From the NCBI RefSeq assembly GCF_905171775.1, contig NC_053489.1:596606581-596670580 (forward strand): a stretch of 64,000 bases of DNA, read 5' to 3'. Shown here in pieces: positions 1 through 10,888 of this stretch. How positions within the stretch are numbered: the stretch's first letter is position 1; each line of letters begins with the position of its first letter. Position numbers and translations under genes: made by a program. The DNA comes from Rana temporaria. Lineage: Eukaryota; Chordata; Amphibia; Anura; Ranidae. The notes beneath the pieces are model-generated. The model had not been told where the DNA came from, made no database searches, and saw only the letters and a list, made by a program, of their open reading frames with translations.

Positions 1-490
1 ATTGCCAGGACCCGACAATTCATTATATCCGCGAGTAGTTTTAAATTACTTTTTTTCCTTTAGAAATATCATTTTGTGCAGGGACTGTTCTAAACACGGG
101 AAAATGTTGTCACATCACATCCACTACAATACTATAGATACCTCCCAGGTACGAAATTTAAATGAAGATTTCACTATTATTGTTTCACTTTAAGCATTAT
201 TAAAATCACTGCTCCGCCCGTTTTAAAACGTTTTTTTGCATTGATACATGCAATTTATTGTCATAAAAAGTGTTTGGGGACCCAGGACCCAGGTCCCCAA
301 ACACTTTTTATGACAATAAATTGCATATTAACTTTTAAAATTAGCACTTTTGAGTTCTCCCATAAACTTTCAATGGGTGTTCTGCGGCTTTTGAACTTGC
401 AGCGAACACCCCAAATTGTTCGCTATTCGGCGAACACCCGATGTTCGACTCCAACTTACTTTCGACTCGAACATCGGGCTCATCCTTACC
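1..490 (+). mobile_element. 3' half of a TIR DNA transposon (AGGGATGAGC-ended family), copy 1
   Basis: This non-coding repeat matches 6893-7349 and the region 46190-46436 almost block for block (shared blocks such as GTGCAGGGAC, CTATAGACACC and TTAAAATCACTGCTCC). It ends in CGAACATCGGGCTCATCC, the reverse complement of the start of the related copy at 44285, which defines a terminal inverted repeat. Its left part lies outside the window. No transposase is visible, so it is a non-autonomous or truncated copy. The superfamily is uncertain. Confidence 0.6.
248..326. repeat. Perfect 35-bp-arm palindrome inside the transposon copy
   Basis: Positions 248-282 and 292-326 are perfect inverted copies with a 9-nt spacer. 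The sister copy (7143-7210) has ordinary unique sequence here, of which only the right arm is the counterpart. The left arm is therefore an extra inverted copy of the right arm that replaced native sequence. Confidence 0.85.
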
Positions 491-593
491 TAGGAATAAA
501 AAAATACCCACATTCTGTAAGACCAGTGGTAACCCATATTCTACTGTGGTAAGGAATACTATTGTTAAGAAATGGAAATCCCAAGACTCCCTA

Positions 594-841
594 TGGGCTC
601 GTACACACGACCAGCAAGAAATTTGTTTTTTGTTTTTTGGCCGAGGAAACCGGTCGTGTGTACATTTTTCGACAAGGAAACTGTCGAGGAACTCGACGAG
701 CCAAAAAGAGAGCATGTTCTCTTTTTCCTCGATGGGAATGGAGAAAATTGGCACGTCGAGTTCCTCGACAGCCTAACAAGGACTCGACGAGCAAAATTAT
801 GTGTTTCGCCCGTCGAGATCCTCGGTCGTATGTACAAGGCC
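594..841. mobile_element. Mariner-like MITE with TA target duplication
   Basis: The 248-bp element starts with GGGCTCGTACACACGAC and ends with the near inverted copy GTCGTATGTACAAGGCC, flanked by TA on both sides (592-593, 842-843). The interior is full of CTCGTCGAG-type short inverted motifs and has no plausible coding capacity; overlapping open frames on both strands are by-products of the palindromic structure. The ends resemble those of the MITE at 31551-31958. Confidence 0.65.
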
Positions 842-1110
842 TATCTGTAGTCATTAGCACTGTTAATCTTAACTACACTTACGAGCGTTTACTGGCGATC
901 AACTGGCTTAATTGCAATAGATTTGACCAAACATGGTAAATTTGGTCTGATAAATATGTTTCTAAAGTTTTAACTGTTGATGTATTATATTACCTACTAC
1001 AGATATAATTGCCTGCTTACACGCTACTGATGTATATTGTATTCATTATCTCCGTATTGTGTACCAACCCCTGTCAAGTTGAAAAACCAATAAAAACGTA
1101 TTGAAATAAA
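842..1110 (+). mobile_element. 3' end of an L1-like LINE (remnant)
   Basis: AT-rich tail sequence ending in an AATAAAAA-type signal and short A run at about 1086-1110, the same kind of 3' terminus as the antisense L1 at 37141. Only a 3' untranslated stub is recognisable; upstream sequence is cut by the MITE at 594-841. Family membership is inferred from the tail alone. Confidence 0.4.
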
Positions 1111-1802
1111 AACTTCCAGATGGAACTTATGTATGCAAAAACACATCTTACAATACCTAAACTACAGGAACTCTGGGCCACTTACCTTGCAAATACTAAC
1201 ATCCCCTAAGAGTATTAACTCAGACTACCTGATGTAAACAAGTTACACCATGAAAGTATATTTACTGCACTTCTTTCTCTTCTGCTAATGTCTGCAACAG
1301 CCTTGCTATTCTGCGAACACCCTGGATATTTCCTTTTACCCTCCTTTTCCCCCACCCTTATTCTAATGATACCTTGTACTATGAGATAGGGTCACATGTT
1401 CCCTAAGACCCTCTACTGTCATTTGCAATGCTATATTATCTTTGTAACCTGAAAAAACTCTAAACTAACTAGTGGAAGGCTCTGAAGGTGGTCTTAAGAG
1501 CTACTCTGATCCAACTGGGCTCTCATTTAAAAAATACATGATTTGCAACAATTGCATCAGCAGTCCAAAAGAGTTCTTGAAACAGAACATAAGTGCTCAA
1601 ACTCCCCTGAAACACTACTGGAGTTAGCTTGTGCACTTCTTTGTGATCTGTACGAATCTTCTGCCCATACGTTTTCAGATAAACTTTCATTACATCAATA
1701 TAAATTCAGTGATAAATGTGGAAGCCATTGGCTCACTCTTTACATCTACAACAGACCTCTACTTTTATCCCACATCTCCAGGGACCAAATGGAGAGATGA
1801 TA
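1111..1802. other. No gene recognised
   Basis: Unique-looking AT-rich DNA. An open frame at 1543-1800 has no domain, no codon signature and no splice context that I can support. Confidence 0.5.
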
Positions 1803-1956
1803 ACTAGAGTTGAGCGAACCCGAACTGTAAAGTTCGGGTTCAGTACGGACTTTGGGTTTTTCCTGAACCCGGACCCGAACCCGAATAATTGGAAAAAGTT
1901 TGGGTCCGGGTTCGGAGTTCGGGGGAAAAAATGCGCGGAGGTCCACGCAAATTCAA

Positions 1957-2228
1957 TAACCAGACCCTTTAGGTCTGGTATGGATATTAAGGGGAACCCC
2001 GCCGTCAATTTAAAATGACGTGCGGTTCCCCCTAAATATCCATAACCAGACCCTCCAGGTCTGGTATGGATATTAAGGGGAACCCCGCCGTCAATTTAAA
2101 ATGACGTGCGGTTCCCCCTAAATATCCATAACCAGACCCTCCAGGTCTGGTATGGATATTAAGGGGAACCCCGCCGTCAATTTAAAAAAAAAAATGACAT
2201 GCGGTTCCCCCTAAATATCCATAACCAA
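1957..2228. repeat. Tandem array, about 3 units of ~86 bp, each a cruciform-forming palindrome
   Basis: Unit starts near 1957, 2042 and 2128. Each holds a small hairpin (CCAGACC..GGTCTGG) and a longer palindrome whose arms run from GGATATTAAGGGGAAC to GTTCCCCCTAAATATCC around a central AATTTAAAA. The third unit carries an extra A run. Units are nearly identical, suggesting recent expansion. Confidence 0.85.
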
Positions 2229-2790
2229 ACCCGTTATCCTAACACGTTGACCTAGCCGGCCGCAGAAAAAAGGGGGGACAGAGTGCGCCCCCCCTCTCCT
2301 AAACCGCACTGGGCCACATGCCCTCAACATTGGGAAGGTGCTTTGGGGTGCCCCCCAAAGCACCTTGTCCCCATGTTGATGGGGACAAGGGTCTCATCCC
2401 CACAACCCTTGCCCGGTGGTTGTGGGGGTATGCGGGCGGGAGGCTTATCAGAATCTGGAAGACCCCTTTAACAAAGGGGACCCCCAGATCCTGACCCCCC
2501 CCTGTGTGAAATGGTAATGGGGTACTGTACCCCTACCATTTCACGAAGGAAGTGTAAATTCTTGTAAAAAAAAACACACACTGTAGAATAAAGTCCTTTA
2601 TTAATAAAAAAAAATAAAAAAACTCCAGCGGTGATAATCCACTCGTTCCCGGCTTCCTACTCCAACGTTGTCCTGATCCAGCGACGGGTGCGGGTGATCT
2701 CCAGCGATGAGAAGATCCATCCATCCAGAGCGCAGCATCGCCAACCTGTGACATTACTTATATAGGGGAGGCAGGGCCACCCATCACGTG

Positions 2791-2900
2791 ACCCCGCACC
2801 CTCTGACGCACCCTCTGCTACGTCACTGGGGAAGCCCAGGAAGAGGGAAGACTGGGCTTACCCAGTGACGTAGCAGAGGGTACGTCAGAGGGTGTGGGGT
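2791..2900. repeat. Foldback with ~49-bp arms
   Basis: Left arm 2791-2839 and right arm 2852-2900 are inverted copies with few mismatches (shared core CTCTGCTACGTCACTGGG and its complement) around a ~12-nt purine-rich loop. It lies at the right edge of the 1803-2925 element. Confidence 0.8.
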
Positions 2901-2929
2901 CAAAATTCAAAGTTTAAAAAAGCTTGCAG

Positions 2930-3139
2930 TGGCGTAGATAGCTTCTTGTCACCCGACCGGTTTCATCACTACAAGGACTTCTTCTGAGGCATAGAGACTG
3001 CCATCTGTCACCGCTATAAATACAAATGTGCCGCCAGCCAAGCCTCGCTTGACACATGGCAAAACCAAGCCTCAGTATGGATCATGCAAAACATCATGCA
3101 ATTCAGCTAATCTTCTGTGAGCTCTCAACATCTTCTGAA
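2930..3139 (-). mobile_element. Short Penelope-like terminal fragment (candidate)
   Basis: On the minus strand, around 2951-2990, the sequence reads CAGAAGAAGTCC, a short spacer, then GATGAAACCGGTCGGG. This resembles the CTGAnGAAG-stem-GAAAC block found in other PLE termini in this window (11125-11156, 13356-13387, 27405-27433, 45412-45440). No coding sequence is left. Assignment rests on this motif alone. Confidence 0.35.
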
Positions 3140-4080
3140 GCATACCTTGTTATCCTGGAATACCTATATAGGTTTCCCAGGGATCCCATTTTGAATTGAA
3201 CCTAGGTGCTGCGTCAGCCAGGGAGCTCACCATTTTCTCCTGGGTCATTATCCAGGAAATGTTCCTTTTAGCTGCCAAAAAGGGGACCTTTGGTTGTTTC
3301 CATGCTCTTGCTATGGTCAATTTATCCCTCAAAAAGATAAAGATTAAGTCCCCGGTAGCTCTATTGGTGTTGTGTAAATGCTCATTGAGCAAGGCTATGG
3401 ATGGGGCTCTTGGGGATCTGTTATCCTGTTACCTTGCGGATCATATAGAAGATTATGTTCCAAAATCCCCTCAGTTTCCACATTCCCACCAGATGTGGAG
3501 CATAGATCCTGCTGCTGAACAGTTTCTGAAACAGAGAGGTGAGGTAGAGGGAAACATTTTCGCTAATCTGGTTGGGACTAAGTACCATCTGGTAACTACT
3601 TTGAGGTTCGCTTCTATATTTTGTTTGCCTCTATAGGCAGGGAAAACGCTTTTATTCCAGGTTTTGATATTCCAGCTGACTTGGATTTCATTATCCCATG
3701 CATGAATGTAAGGTAGCTTGGTACGATCTGAGGCCAGTGACAGATAGTTAGTCGAAATACCCCCCCCCTCTGTGTCTTGGCTACACCATTGTTCGTACGT
3801 GGTTAATCTTGGGTGTTCTGATTTGTTCTTCCATAGGTAATTTAAGAAGTGGAAAATCTGTAGAAATCTATATCACTCCGATTCTGACATTTCCAGGTTC
3901 TTTTTGCAATCATTAAGCGAAAGCGGCCCTTGAGAGTTAAAAAGTGGCCAATGCAGTATAACCCCTTTTCCAACCACCAGCGGAAGGCCTATATGTTCAT
4001 ACACAGTGTAAATTTGGGGTTATGAAAAATATGTGCTAGTGGATGCATATCTGGAGTTAGGGAGGGGGAGGTTTTTCAGG
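3140..4080 (-). pseudogene. L1/Tx1-like ORF2 C-terminal region, sense part of an inverted L1 copy
   Basis: On the minus strand the segment matches, in order, the C-terminal part of the antisense L1 at 39826-40500. Near 4070 it translates to LKNLPLPNSRYAS, aligning with LKTHPHLISNWHP of the other copy, then a VVGKG block aligning with WWLGKG. Further on, both share the block complementary to TTTCTCCTGGG. Stops and frameshifts are frequent, so it is dead. It meets an oppositely oriented upstream part of the same ORF at about 4081. Confidence 0.7.
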
Positions 4081-4605
4081 CTATCCCAGAGGGCTATTGA
4101 GATAGACAGCACTGGAAACATAATTGGTGGGCGGTCTCGTGGAAGACACCTAATCGTCCTTTTAAGATTTGTTCTTCTTTAATTCGCTATCTAGGGATTC
4201 AAATACCAGCTTTGACATCACAGTTGTATTCTTTGAATTTCCTTTCTATATTTCAAAAAATTCTAAAGGACTTGACTTCTTACGCTTATAAAAAAACTTT
4301 CATGATTTATTAGAATTTATAGTCTCAAGATGAATATCCTCCCTTAGATTTTATATTTGTTTCAAATGATTCCAATCCATGTCCCTGCTTCATATTTTCA
4401 CAAAATCTACCGGATATTTGTTTGGAACTCAGGCCGTCCTAGAATTTGTTTTAGAACATTGTTGCTACCAAAACACAGAGGAGGAGCGGGGGTACCAGAT
4501 ATTTCTTTCTACGATAAAACAGCAATATTTGCATGTATTATTGATTGGATATACCCAAATTCATCCAAATTATTGGTACAATTGGAGAGTCAGATAAACT
4601 CTATA
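4081..4605 (+). pseudogene. L1/Tx1-like ORF2 (post-RT region), inverted 5' part of the same L1 copy
   Basis: Plus-strand translation gives IRYLGIQIPALTSQLYSLNF then IPIHVPASYF, FVWNSGRPRI and PKHRGGAGVPD, which are hallmark blocks C-terminal to the reverse transcriptase in L1 ORF2 (compare YLGIVLTPDL, LPIPIP and LKGGLGFPNF in the L1 at 62800-63150). It is interrupted by stops and ends at the MITE starting at 4606. In coding order it lies just upstream of the 3140-4080 part but in the opposite orientation, as expected for twin priming. Confidence 0.75.
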
Positions 4606-4928
4606 GGCCCAGATTCACAAAGCACTTACGCCGACGTATAACAAGATACGCCGACGTAAGTGCAAATGTGCGCCGTCGTATCTGTGCGCCGGACCCACAA
4701 ACTAAGATGCGCCTAAAAACAGGCTTCATCCTGCCGACGTAACTTGCCTACGCCGGCGTAGGGTGGGCGCACATTTAGGCTGGACGCATGGTGGCGCTCC
4801 CATTTATTAGCCATTAAAAAATATGCAAATAAGTGAAATACGGCGATTCACGAACATACAAACATATTTTACGTTGGACGTGTCTGACTGGGCGTAGGTT
4901 ACGTTCACGTCATACGCAGTGATCCGTA
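4606..4928. mobile_element. Harbinger-type MITE, 5' part only
   Basis: Begins GGCCCAGATTCACAAAGCAC and carries the TACGCCGACGTA / CGCCGGCGTA subterminal blocks also present at the start of the Harbinger element at 52224. The right terminus is missing; CR1 sequence begins at about 4929. Confidence 0.7.
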
Positions 4929-5868
4929 TGTAAAGTTATGCACTTGGGGGCTAAGAATATGCATGCATCATACATACTAGGGGTAGTACAACTGGGGGGA
5001 TCTGTAGTGGAGAAGGATCTTGGGGTTTTGGTAGATCATAAGCTCAATAATGGCATGCAATGCCAAGCTGCGGTTTCCAAAGCGAGCAAAGTCCTTTCTT
5101 GTATTAAGAGAGGTATGGACTCCAGAGACAGAGATATAATTGTGCCCCTGTACAAATCATTAGTAAGACCTCATCTGGAATATGCAGTTCAGTTTTAGGC
5201 ACCAGTTCTCAAAAAGGATATCGGAGAACTGGAGAGAGTGCAGAGAAGGGCAACCAAGCTGATAAGAGGAATGGAGGAGCTCAGCTATGAGGAAAGATTA
5301 GAAGAACTGAATTTATTCACTCTTGAGAAGAGGAGAATAAGGGGGGATATGATCAACATGTACAAATATATAAGAGGTCCATACAGTGAACTTGGTGTTG
5401 AGTTATTCACTTTACGGTCAACACTGAGGACAAGGGGGCACTCTTTAAGTCTAGAGGAAAAGAGATTTCACCTCCAAATACGGAAAGGTTTTTTTACAGT
5501 AAGAGCTGTGAAAATGTGGAAAAGACTCCCTCCAGAGGTGGTTCTGGCCAGCTCAGTAGATTGCTTTAAGAAAGGCCTGGATTCTTTCCTAAATGTACAG
5601 AATATAACTGAGTACTAAGATTTGTAGGTAAAGTTGATCCAGGGTAAATCCGATTGCCTCTCGGGGGATCAGGAAGGAATTTTTTCCCCTGCTGTAGCAA
5701 ATTGGATCATGCTCTGCTGGGTTTTTTTGACTTCCTCTGGATCAACTGTGGGTATGGAGTTGGGTGTATAGGATTGTACTGTGTTTTTTATTTTGTTTTT
5801 TTATTTTTTGTGGTTGGACTGGATGGACTTGTGTCTTTTTTCGACCTGACTAACTATGTAACTATGTA
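4929..5868 (+). mobile_element. CR1 LINE, 5'-truncated 3' end
   Basis: Encodes the C-terminus of CR1 ORF2 (LGVLVDHKLN, VPLYKSLVRPHLEYAVQF, LERVQRRATKLIRGMEELSY, TLEKRRIRGDMINMYKYI), ending at TAA near 5616-5618. One in-frame TAG at 5196-5198 sits where the family has Trp (VQFW), consistent with TGG to TAG. The 3' UTR runs to a tail of two ACTATGTA units at 5868, the short-octamer tail expected of CR1. Most of ORF2 including the RT core is lost by 5' truncation. Confidence 0.9.
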
Positions 5869-6235
5869 TCTCGCGTGGCCAAAACATCACCCGCTTGGGC
5901 ACCACATGCTTGACCAGACATATGTCGACCTGCCATGCAGTTTGTTGGCAAGCATACCCACACCAAAGAACAAAGCTGACCTCCCCTTGCCCCTCATTAG
6001 CTGGGACCTCCAACCCCACTAGACCCTCAGTCCTCTCTGAAGCCTGCACTGATAGGACTGAAGGTGTAGAAATAGGTGTGTCACAACCTAGTAGTACATG
6101 CGGGCAATCTACAGAGAGTACCAGACAAATTTCCCTGCCCCAGCTGCTGCAGCACCGAAATAAGTACTCTCCCAGCCATCCACATGCCCAGCGGTTGAAT
6201 GCAACCCCCCTTTTTTCTAGAATTTTTCTTTCACA
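5869..6235 (+). pseudogene. hAT-type transposase N-terminal remnant (BED zinc finger half)
   Basis: Directly after the CR1 tail one frame reads SRGQNITRLGTTCLTRHMS followed by TCH, which fits the C-terminal half of a BED zinc finger (SRG..P.RLGT..L.RH....H). A Ser/Pro/Thr-rich linker follows, then LLQHRNKYSPSHPHAQRLN, typical of the stretch after BED fingers in ZBED/hAT transposases. The first two Cys ligands and the DDE/hATC core are absent. An A run near 6236 ends it. The call is by motif only. Confidence 0.5.
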
Positions 6236-6500
6236 AAAAAAAAAAAATATTGAGCCAAGATCTGGCATTGTAATGCCCCCCCCCAACCCTAAAATAATCG
6301 ACATATTGTTGCCACACAGCACGTGCGCTTTGGGGGGCCAAGCCTGCATGGACAGTCTCATGGGCCACCACCACTGGAACATCAGTGGCCTCATCAGGCA
6401 CAAGCGTCATGTAGTTTGTTGAGGGTCTCTTTAGGAAATTGTGCAATATGCAGCAGCAAAGTCTGACATGGTTCAGATTCTACTTAACAAACCTACAGTC
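6231..6500 (-). pseudogene. PIF/Harbinger transposase C-terminal remnant
   Basis: On the minus strand the frame contains CCCILHNFLKRP, matching the (A)CC.LHN hallmark near the C-terminus of Harbinger/HARBI1-like nucleases (compare VACCMLHNFAVRRG at about 53650). It is followed by an acidic, Ala/Arg-rich tail ending VWQQYVDYF. A stop lies just upstream and the catalytic Asp/Glu blocks are missing. It differs clearly in sequence from the Harbinger copy at 52224. Confidence 0.6.
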
Positions 6501-6539
6501 CTTGTCTTGTTTGCACCGCCTGTATACTGCTGTTCAAAG

Positions 6540-6892
6540 TATATAGGGCCAAAGGGTCTTGTCAGAGCCGATCCTTTCTATAGGCTCACAATGCAAGCCG
6601 CTTAGGGCCCCGCAAAGCTGCGAAGGGCCCCCAAATTACTAGAGGCCCCGCCTGGTGAGAAGTCATTTTCGCCCCCTCACCCCGCTTCTAAACTCGCTGG
6701 CTGAGTAATTTCCGACAGCAGAACAGCCCCTCCCCCTGCTTCTCAACTTTCTTTAATGTGACATGTCACTGTCGTCAGCGCCCTCCGCTTCTCATTTTTA
6801 ATGTGCCAGGTCATTTTGCTTAGGACCCCAGGGAGGTCAGGATTGGTACTGGGTCTTGTAATGACCTGGGGGGAGTGGTGGCAGGGAAACTC
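6540..6892. other. Unclassified GC-rich repeat-like segment
   Basis: GGGCCCCGC / GGGGCCC-type runs stand out from the AT-rich surroundings, but no ORF, TIR or second copy is identifiable in the window. Confidence 0.3.
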
Positions 6893-7349
6893 ATGCTATT
6901 TTTTTCAATGATTTTTATCCATATTGCAGGGACCAAACATTACATTAAAGCCGCAAGCAGTATTAAATTTATTTTTTCTTATAGTAATCTCATGTTGTGC
7001 AGGGACATTTCTAATCACGTGCCACTACTATAGACACCCAGCAGGTACAATATTTAAAGGAATTTTTCATTTTTTTCACTTTAAGCATCAATAAAATCTC
7101 TGCTCCAGAAAAAACTACAGTTTTTAAAACTTTTTTTTCCATTGATACATGTTCCCTGGGGCAAGACCCGGGTTCTCAAAGACGTTTTCCAACAATAACT
7201 TGCATATTGGGCTTTAAAATTAGCACTTTTGAATTCGAACTTTCGAGTCCCATAGACTTCAATGGGGTTCTAAATGTTTGCGCGAACGTTCGGTCCGTTC
7301 GAAAGTTCTGGTGCGAACCGAACGCGGGTATGTTCGGCTCATCCCTAGT
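6893..7349 (+). mobile_element. 3' half of the AGGGATGAGC-ended transposon, copy 2
   Basis: Collinear with 1-490 and with 46190-46436 (shared TTTTATCCATATTGCAGGG-type start, GCACTTTAAGCATC block, TTCGAACTTTCGAGTCCC). It ends at GGCTCATCCCTAG, the 3' terminal inverted repeat. Non-coding. Confidence 0.65.
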
Positions 7350-7654
7350 CTAGACATGCATGAGCTACATAAAGTATCTTATAATGCAAGTGAAAAGTAA
7401 ATTTAATATATATAAAAGAAGAAATTGCAAAAACAGATGTCTAAAAATTGGTACGTGATATGTAAATTACAGATAATTTTGCGATCAGCAGCTAAAAGTC
7501 GATTAGATACATCCAAAAGTATTCTGGAAAGAAGATCTTTATTATCCAGTGCCTTGGCTTTCTAACTTGTTTATTAGCATAATTAAATGTGACAAAGCAA
7601 TAATGTGAAAATGTATCTTTAGCATATAATTCCTAGCCTATCAATAGGCTGAAC

Positions 7655-8583
7655 CTCTATTAACACCTTCCCGCCTGGCCATCATTCTGCTATTGGCTAT
7701 GGCTTTGCCAATGCATCCTGATGGGATGTCATATGTTGTCCTTTGCATCGTGTTGCTTGTGCACACCCTCAGGGTTGTGCAGCGCAGTGATCGGTGGTGA
7801 GCCAATGGCATAGGCTCTTTACCATGTGAACCACTGTGTCCAATCACAGCCAATTACAAGTAAACAAATGCTGGTTATTGCAATTTCCTTTCAAACCAAT
7901 AAGGGGTTTTCCAGTCACAGGGGACATTTAAACTTATAATCAGGGCACTGACTATTAGTGTCTTGATTATCAGTGCAACCCCATCAGTGCACCATATCAG
8001 TGTCCGTCACTGCAACATATTAGTGTTCATCAGTGCAGCATATCAGTATCTATCAGTGCTCATCTGTGCGGCATATCAGTGCCCATCAGTGCAGCCTTAA
8101 TAATGCAGTCTTGTCATTGCCCATCAGTGTCACCTTATCAGTGCAGCCTCAGCATTGCTCATCAGTGCAGCTTATCAGTGCCACCTAATTAGTGCCCATT
8201 AGTGCTGCCTCACCAGTGCCCACCAATGCAGCCTCATCAGTGCCCATCAATGCAGCTTATCAGTGTCCATCAGTGCAGCCTTCACATAAGTGAAAAAGAA
8301 AAAATATTTATGTATTTTCAAAATTGTATAACAAAAACAAAGAAAAAGGTTTTTTATGTGGTCTTTTTACATTTGTCTAGAAAAAAAAATCAACCCAGTA
8401 GTAATTAAATACCACCAAAAGAATAAGATCTTTATATTTTAGTGAAACAAATGATAAAAATTTCATATGAGTACAGTGTTGCAAGACTGTACAACTTTCA
8501 TTTAACGTGTGACAGCTATAAAAGCTGAATATTGCCCTGGAGAGGAAGGGGGTGAAAGTGCCTGGTATTAAAGTGGTTAATAT
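7655..8583. mobile_element. Non-autonomous element with internal minisatellite (TTAA-type ends)
   Basis: Starts TTAACACCTTCCCGCC and ends AAAGTGGTTAA; similar CCACTT..AAGTGG ends recur at 21566. The interior is an expanded CAGTGCCCAT array (7962-8280). No coding potential. Confidence 0.45.
7962..8280. repeat. Minisatellite of CAGTGCCCATCAGTGCAGCC type
   Basis: At least 14 degenerate units of about 20 bp, often grouped in pairs (~39 bp), each built from CATCAGTGCAGC and TATCAGTGCCCA variants. Confidence 0.85.
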
Positions 8584-10888
8584 TCTGGCTGCATCAAAAC
8601 TAAAAAAAAAAATTTCTAGGGAAAAGAGCAGCTGCACAAAGCCTACTGCATATGCTGTATCATGCACATCTCACTGGTCTCACACAGCTTGAAGAATACG
8701 TTTTTTTTTTTTTTTTAGATCCACTTAAAATGTATTCTTCAAAATTACCTTTTTTAGATTTGAATTGCAAAAGCTTTACATTTTGTCTGTTATACGAAAA
8801 ACATGGTGCCAACTCTCAGCCAACAACTAGAGGATCTCTATGTGCAACAGCAGGTACTTCAGGTCCTCGGAAGTCATTATTATTGCTCTAAAGTTAATCT
8901 CTACGTTGACCCTTTATTGTTAGTGATACTTGAACTGATGCCATCTTTTGGAAATATCAGCTTATGTATAGCCATCCTTAATTTATTTTCCTGGCTTAGA
9001 ATAAGACTAGACGGGCTACACAGCTAAGTCTTCTAAATCCAAAACAGTATTTTTTTTTGTTGTACAACGTAAAAAAACATAGGTAATAGATTATGCTGCT
9101 TTAAAAATGTGGCTCCACTGGGAAAGAAAGAAATAGAATTTGCTTTTTACACACACAGAAATAAACATACATTTGCTGCCTACTAACATTAAGACTTTGG
9201 TTTTTATGTCCTAATATAGTTATCCGAAGAGGCTCATATGCCCTGGTGTATAGAGTATTGCATTTTTCATCTAATGTTTTATTGTTTATAGATTCTTTTT
9301 TCAGTTCTCGATCTTCTGTAAAGAAGTTCCATTATCCAGATGTTTATTTATCTCATTAAAGCTTTAGCTTTTAGATAAATGTTAGGGAAGATATTTAAAC
9401 ATATTAAAGGAGGAGAAACCTGTACGCTGTGTGCAGTGTGTATGTGTGTGGAAAAAAAAATGAAATAACTTGGCATATTAATAACTAAGATTAAAATACT
9501 ATAGACAACAAGGGGTTAAAGCTGCGCCACTGCACCAAAAACTTTTACAGTCCACTGAAACTAAAAGCAACATTTGTTAAACATATATGTACAGTCCACA
9601 GGTGCACTTTTCACTGTGCACCCAGAATGATCTAGTCTTGTACGGTATGCTCCTAATCACCACCGTGTCTTTCACAAACCGTGCACACTCTAGGTGAAGA
9701 CCCGCCACCAGGTATCAAAGCCGCTTACCAGACAGGGCAAGCTCAGTTTGCAGTCAGCTATAGCCTATCCACGGGCTTTAAAGTTGTGATGAACCCACAG
9801 GTTATAGATTCCTGGAACTAGCTTCTTTCACATCCATAAGCTCCACCTCATATTTCTGTGAAAGCCAAGCAATGTGCTCCTAGCGTTCGTTTAACTGCAG
9901 AGACTAATGGAAGCTGCTAGTTCCCTTAGCAAATCTTCCTTGTTTAAGATTAAAATACTGTAAATAATATTAACAGGACTGTCAATATAGGATATTTATA
10001 ATGGGTTTGATTCAATTTTATTTACTTAACTGTTTTTATGTGTTCTTTAATTTTTATAAAATCTCTACATTATCAGTAAACCTATAATATAATGCACATC
10101 CATTGCACTAGTGTTACAGAGAAATGTGTGTTATCTAAGAAGCGAGAGCACAGCAGTAGCTGATTTCTTTCAGACTTTCTCTCCTTGGCTGAATCTCTAC
10201 AGTAGAAGAAGGAAGGGAGTCATTGCGTGATTTGATTTACCTACTGAACTTTAGAAACAGACTTTCTCTGGGAATTCTTTCATGACTTCCCAGAGGAAGT
10301 CACAAGATTGTGACAAAACCGGTAGGAGGAGCTTGATCAGCTGATGTGAGATGTACCAGGAGGTACCAGGAAGTGTTGCGGAGCAGGCACAGTACAGGGG
10401 GAACACTGTGAAACCAAGGCTGCAGAACCGGACCACAGGTGACGTTATCACCCCTCAGCACTATAGCACTTTAAAGGCAATTTTTATTTATTTGAAATGT
10501 GAGTTGTATGTATGTGGAGTTCTGTTTGAAATTAAACCTTTTTAAAACGTTATCACGCTATTGCATGCCTCTGTCATTTCCCGCATATAATGTATATGAG
10601 GAGAGTTTTTGAACATACCAGGAGGAAATAGTGGCTTTTGCACTGGGCTATCATCGGCAGAAGCAAGTGGCCTGTGTTCCATATCAGTGTTCCATAACCT
10701 GCATAGGAAAAGGGAAACAAAGGAGGATCTCTGCAGGCTATTGCTATCAATTAAAGGCTTATTTTTAAGCCCCTAAGGTGAAGGTATACCTGGTGGGGGA
10801 TGTGTTCACACTGTATGAAGACAGTTATTATGGACTTTAATTAGTGCTACTATAAAATTATTAGAAAAATTATTTGTACGGTCGTCGA
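8584..10888. other. No gene recognised
   Basis: AT-rich DNA with a T run at 8700-8717. Some of 9480-9925 and 10140-10870 has the texture of LINE or PLE leader sequence, but I cannot tie it to a family. Open frames are short and lack domains. Confidence 0.45.

Larger units (their letters stand above)
1803..2925. mobile_element. Composite hairpin-rich DNA transposon with GTTGAGCGAACCCGAAC start
   Basis: The left edge has GAACCCGAACT / AAGTTCGGGTTC inverted motifs typical of a TIR transposon. Inside are a short tandem array (1957-2228), GC-rich hairpins (for example GGTGCTTTGGGG / CCCCAAAGCACC around 2336-2366) and a terminal foldback (2791-2900). No transposase domain is present. The right boundary is approximate. 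It may be more than one repeat fused together. Confidence 0.5.

Noticed and set aside
565..939. Overlapping open frames on both strands around 340-940
   Set aside because: They run through palindromic MITE sequence on both strands and share no domain; by-products of repeat structure.
8757..8851. Possible exon between a CCTTTTTTAG acceptor and CAG/GTACTT donor
   Set aside because: Two frames open, no recognisable peptide, weak donor context and adjacent T run; chance is likely.
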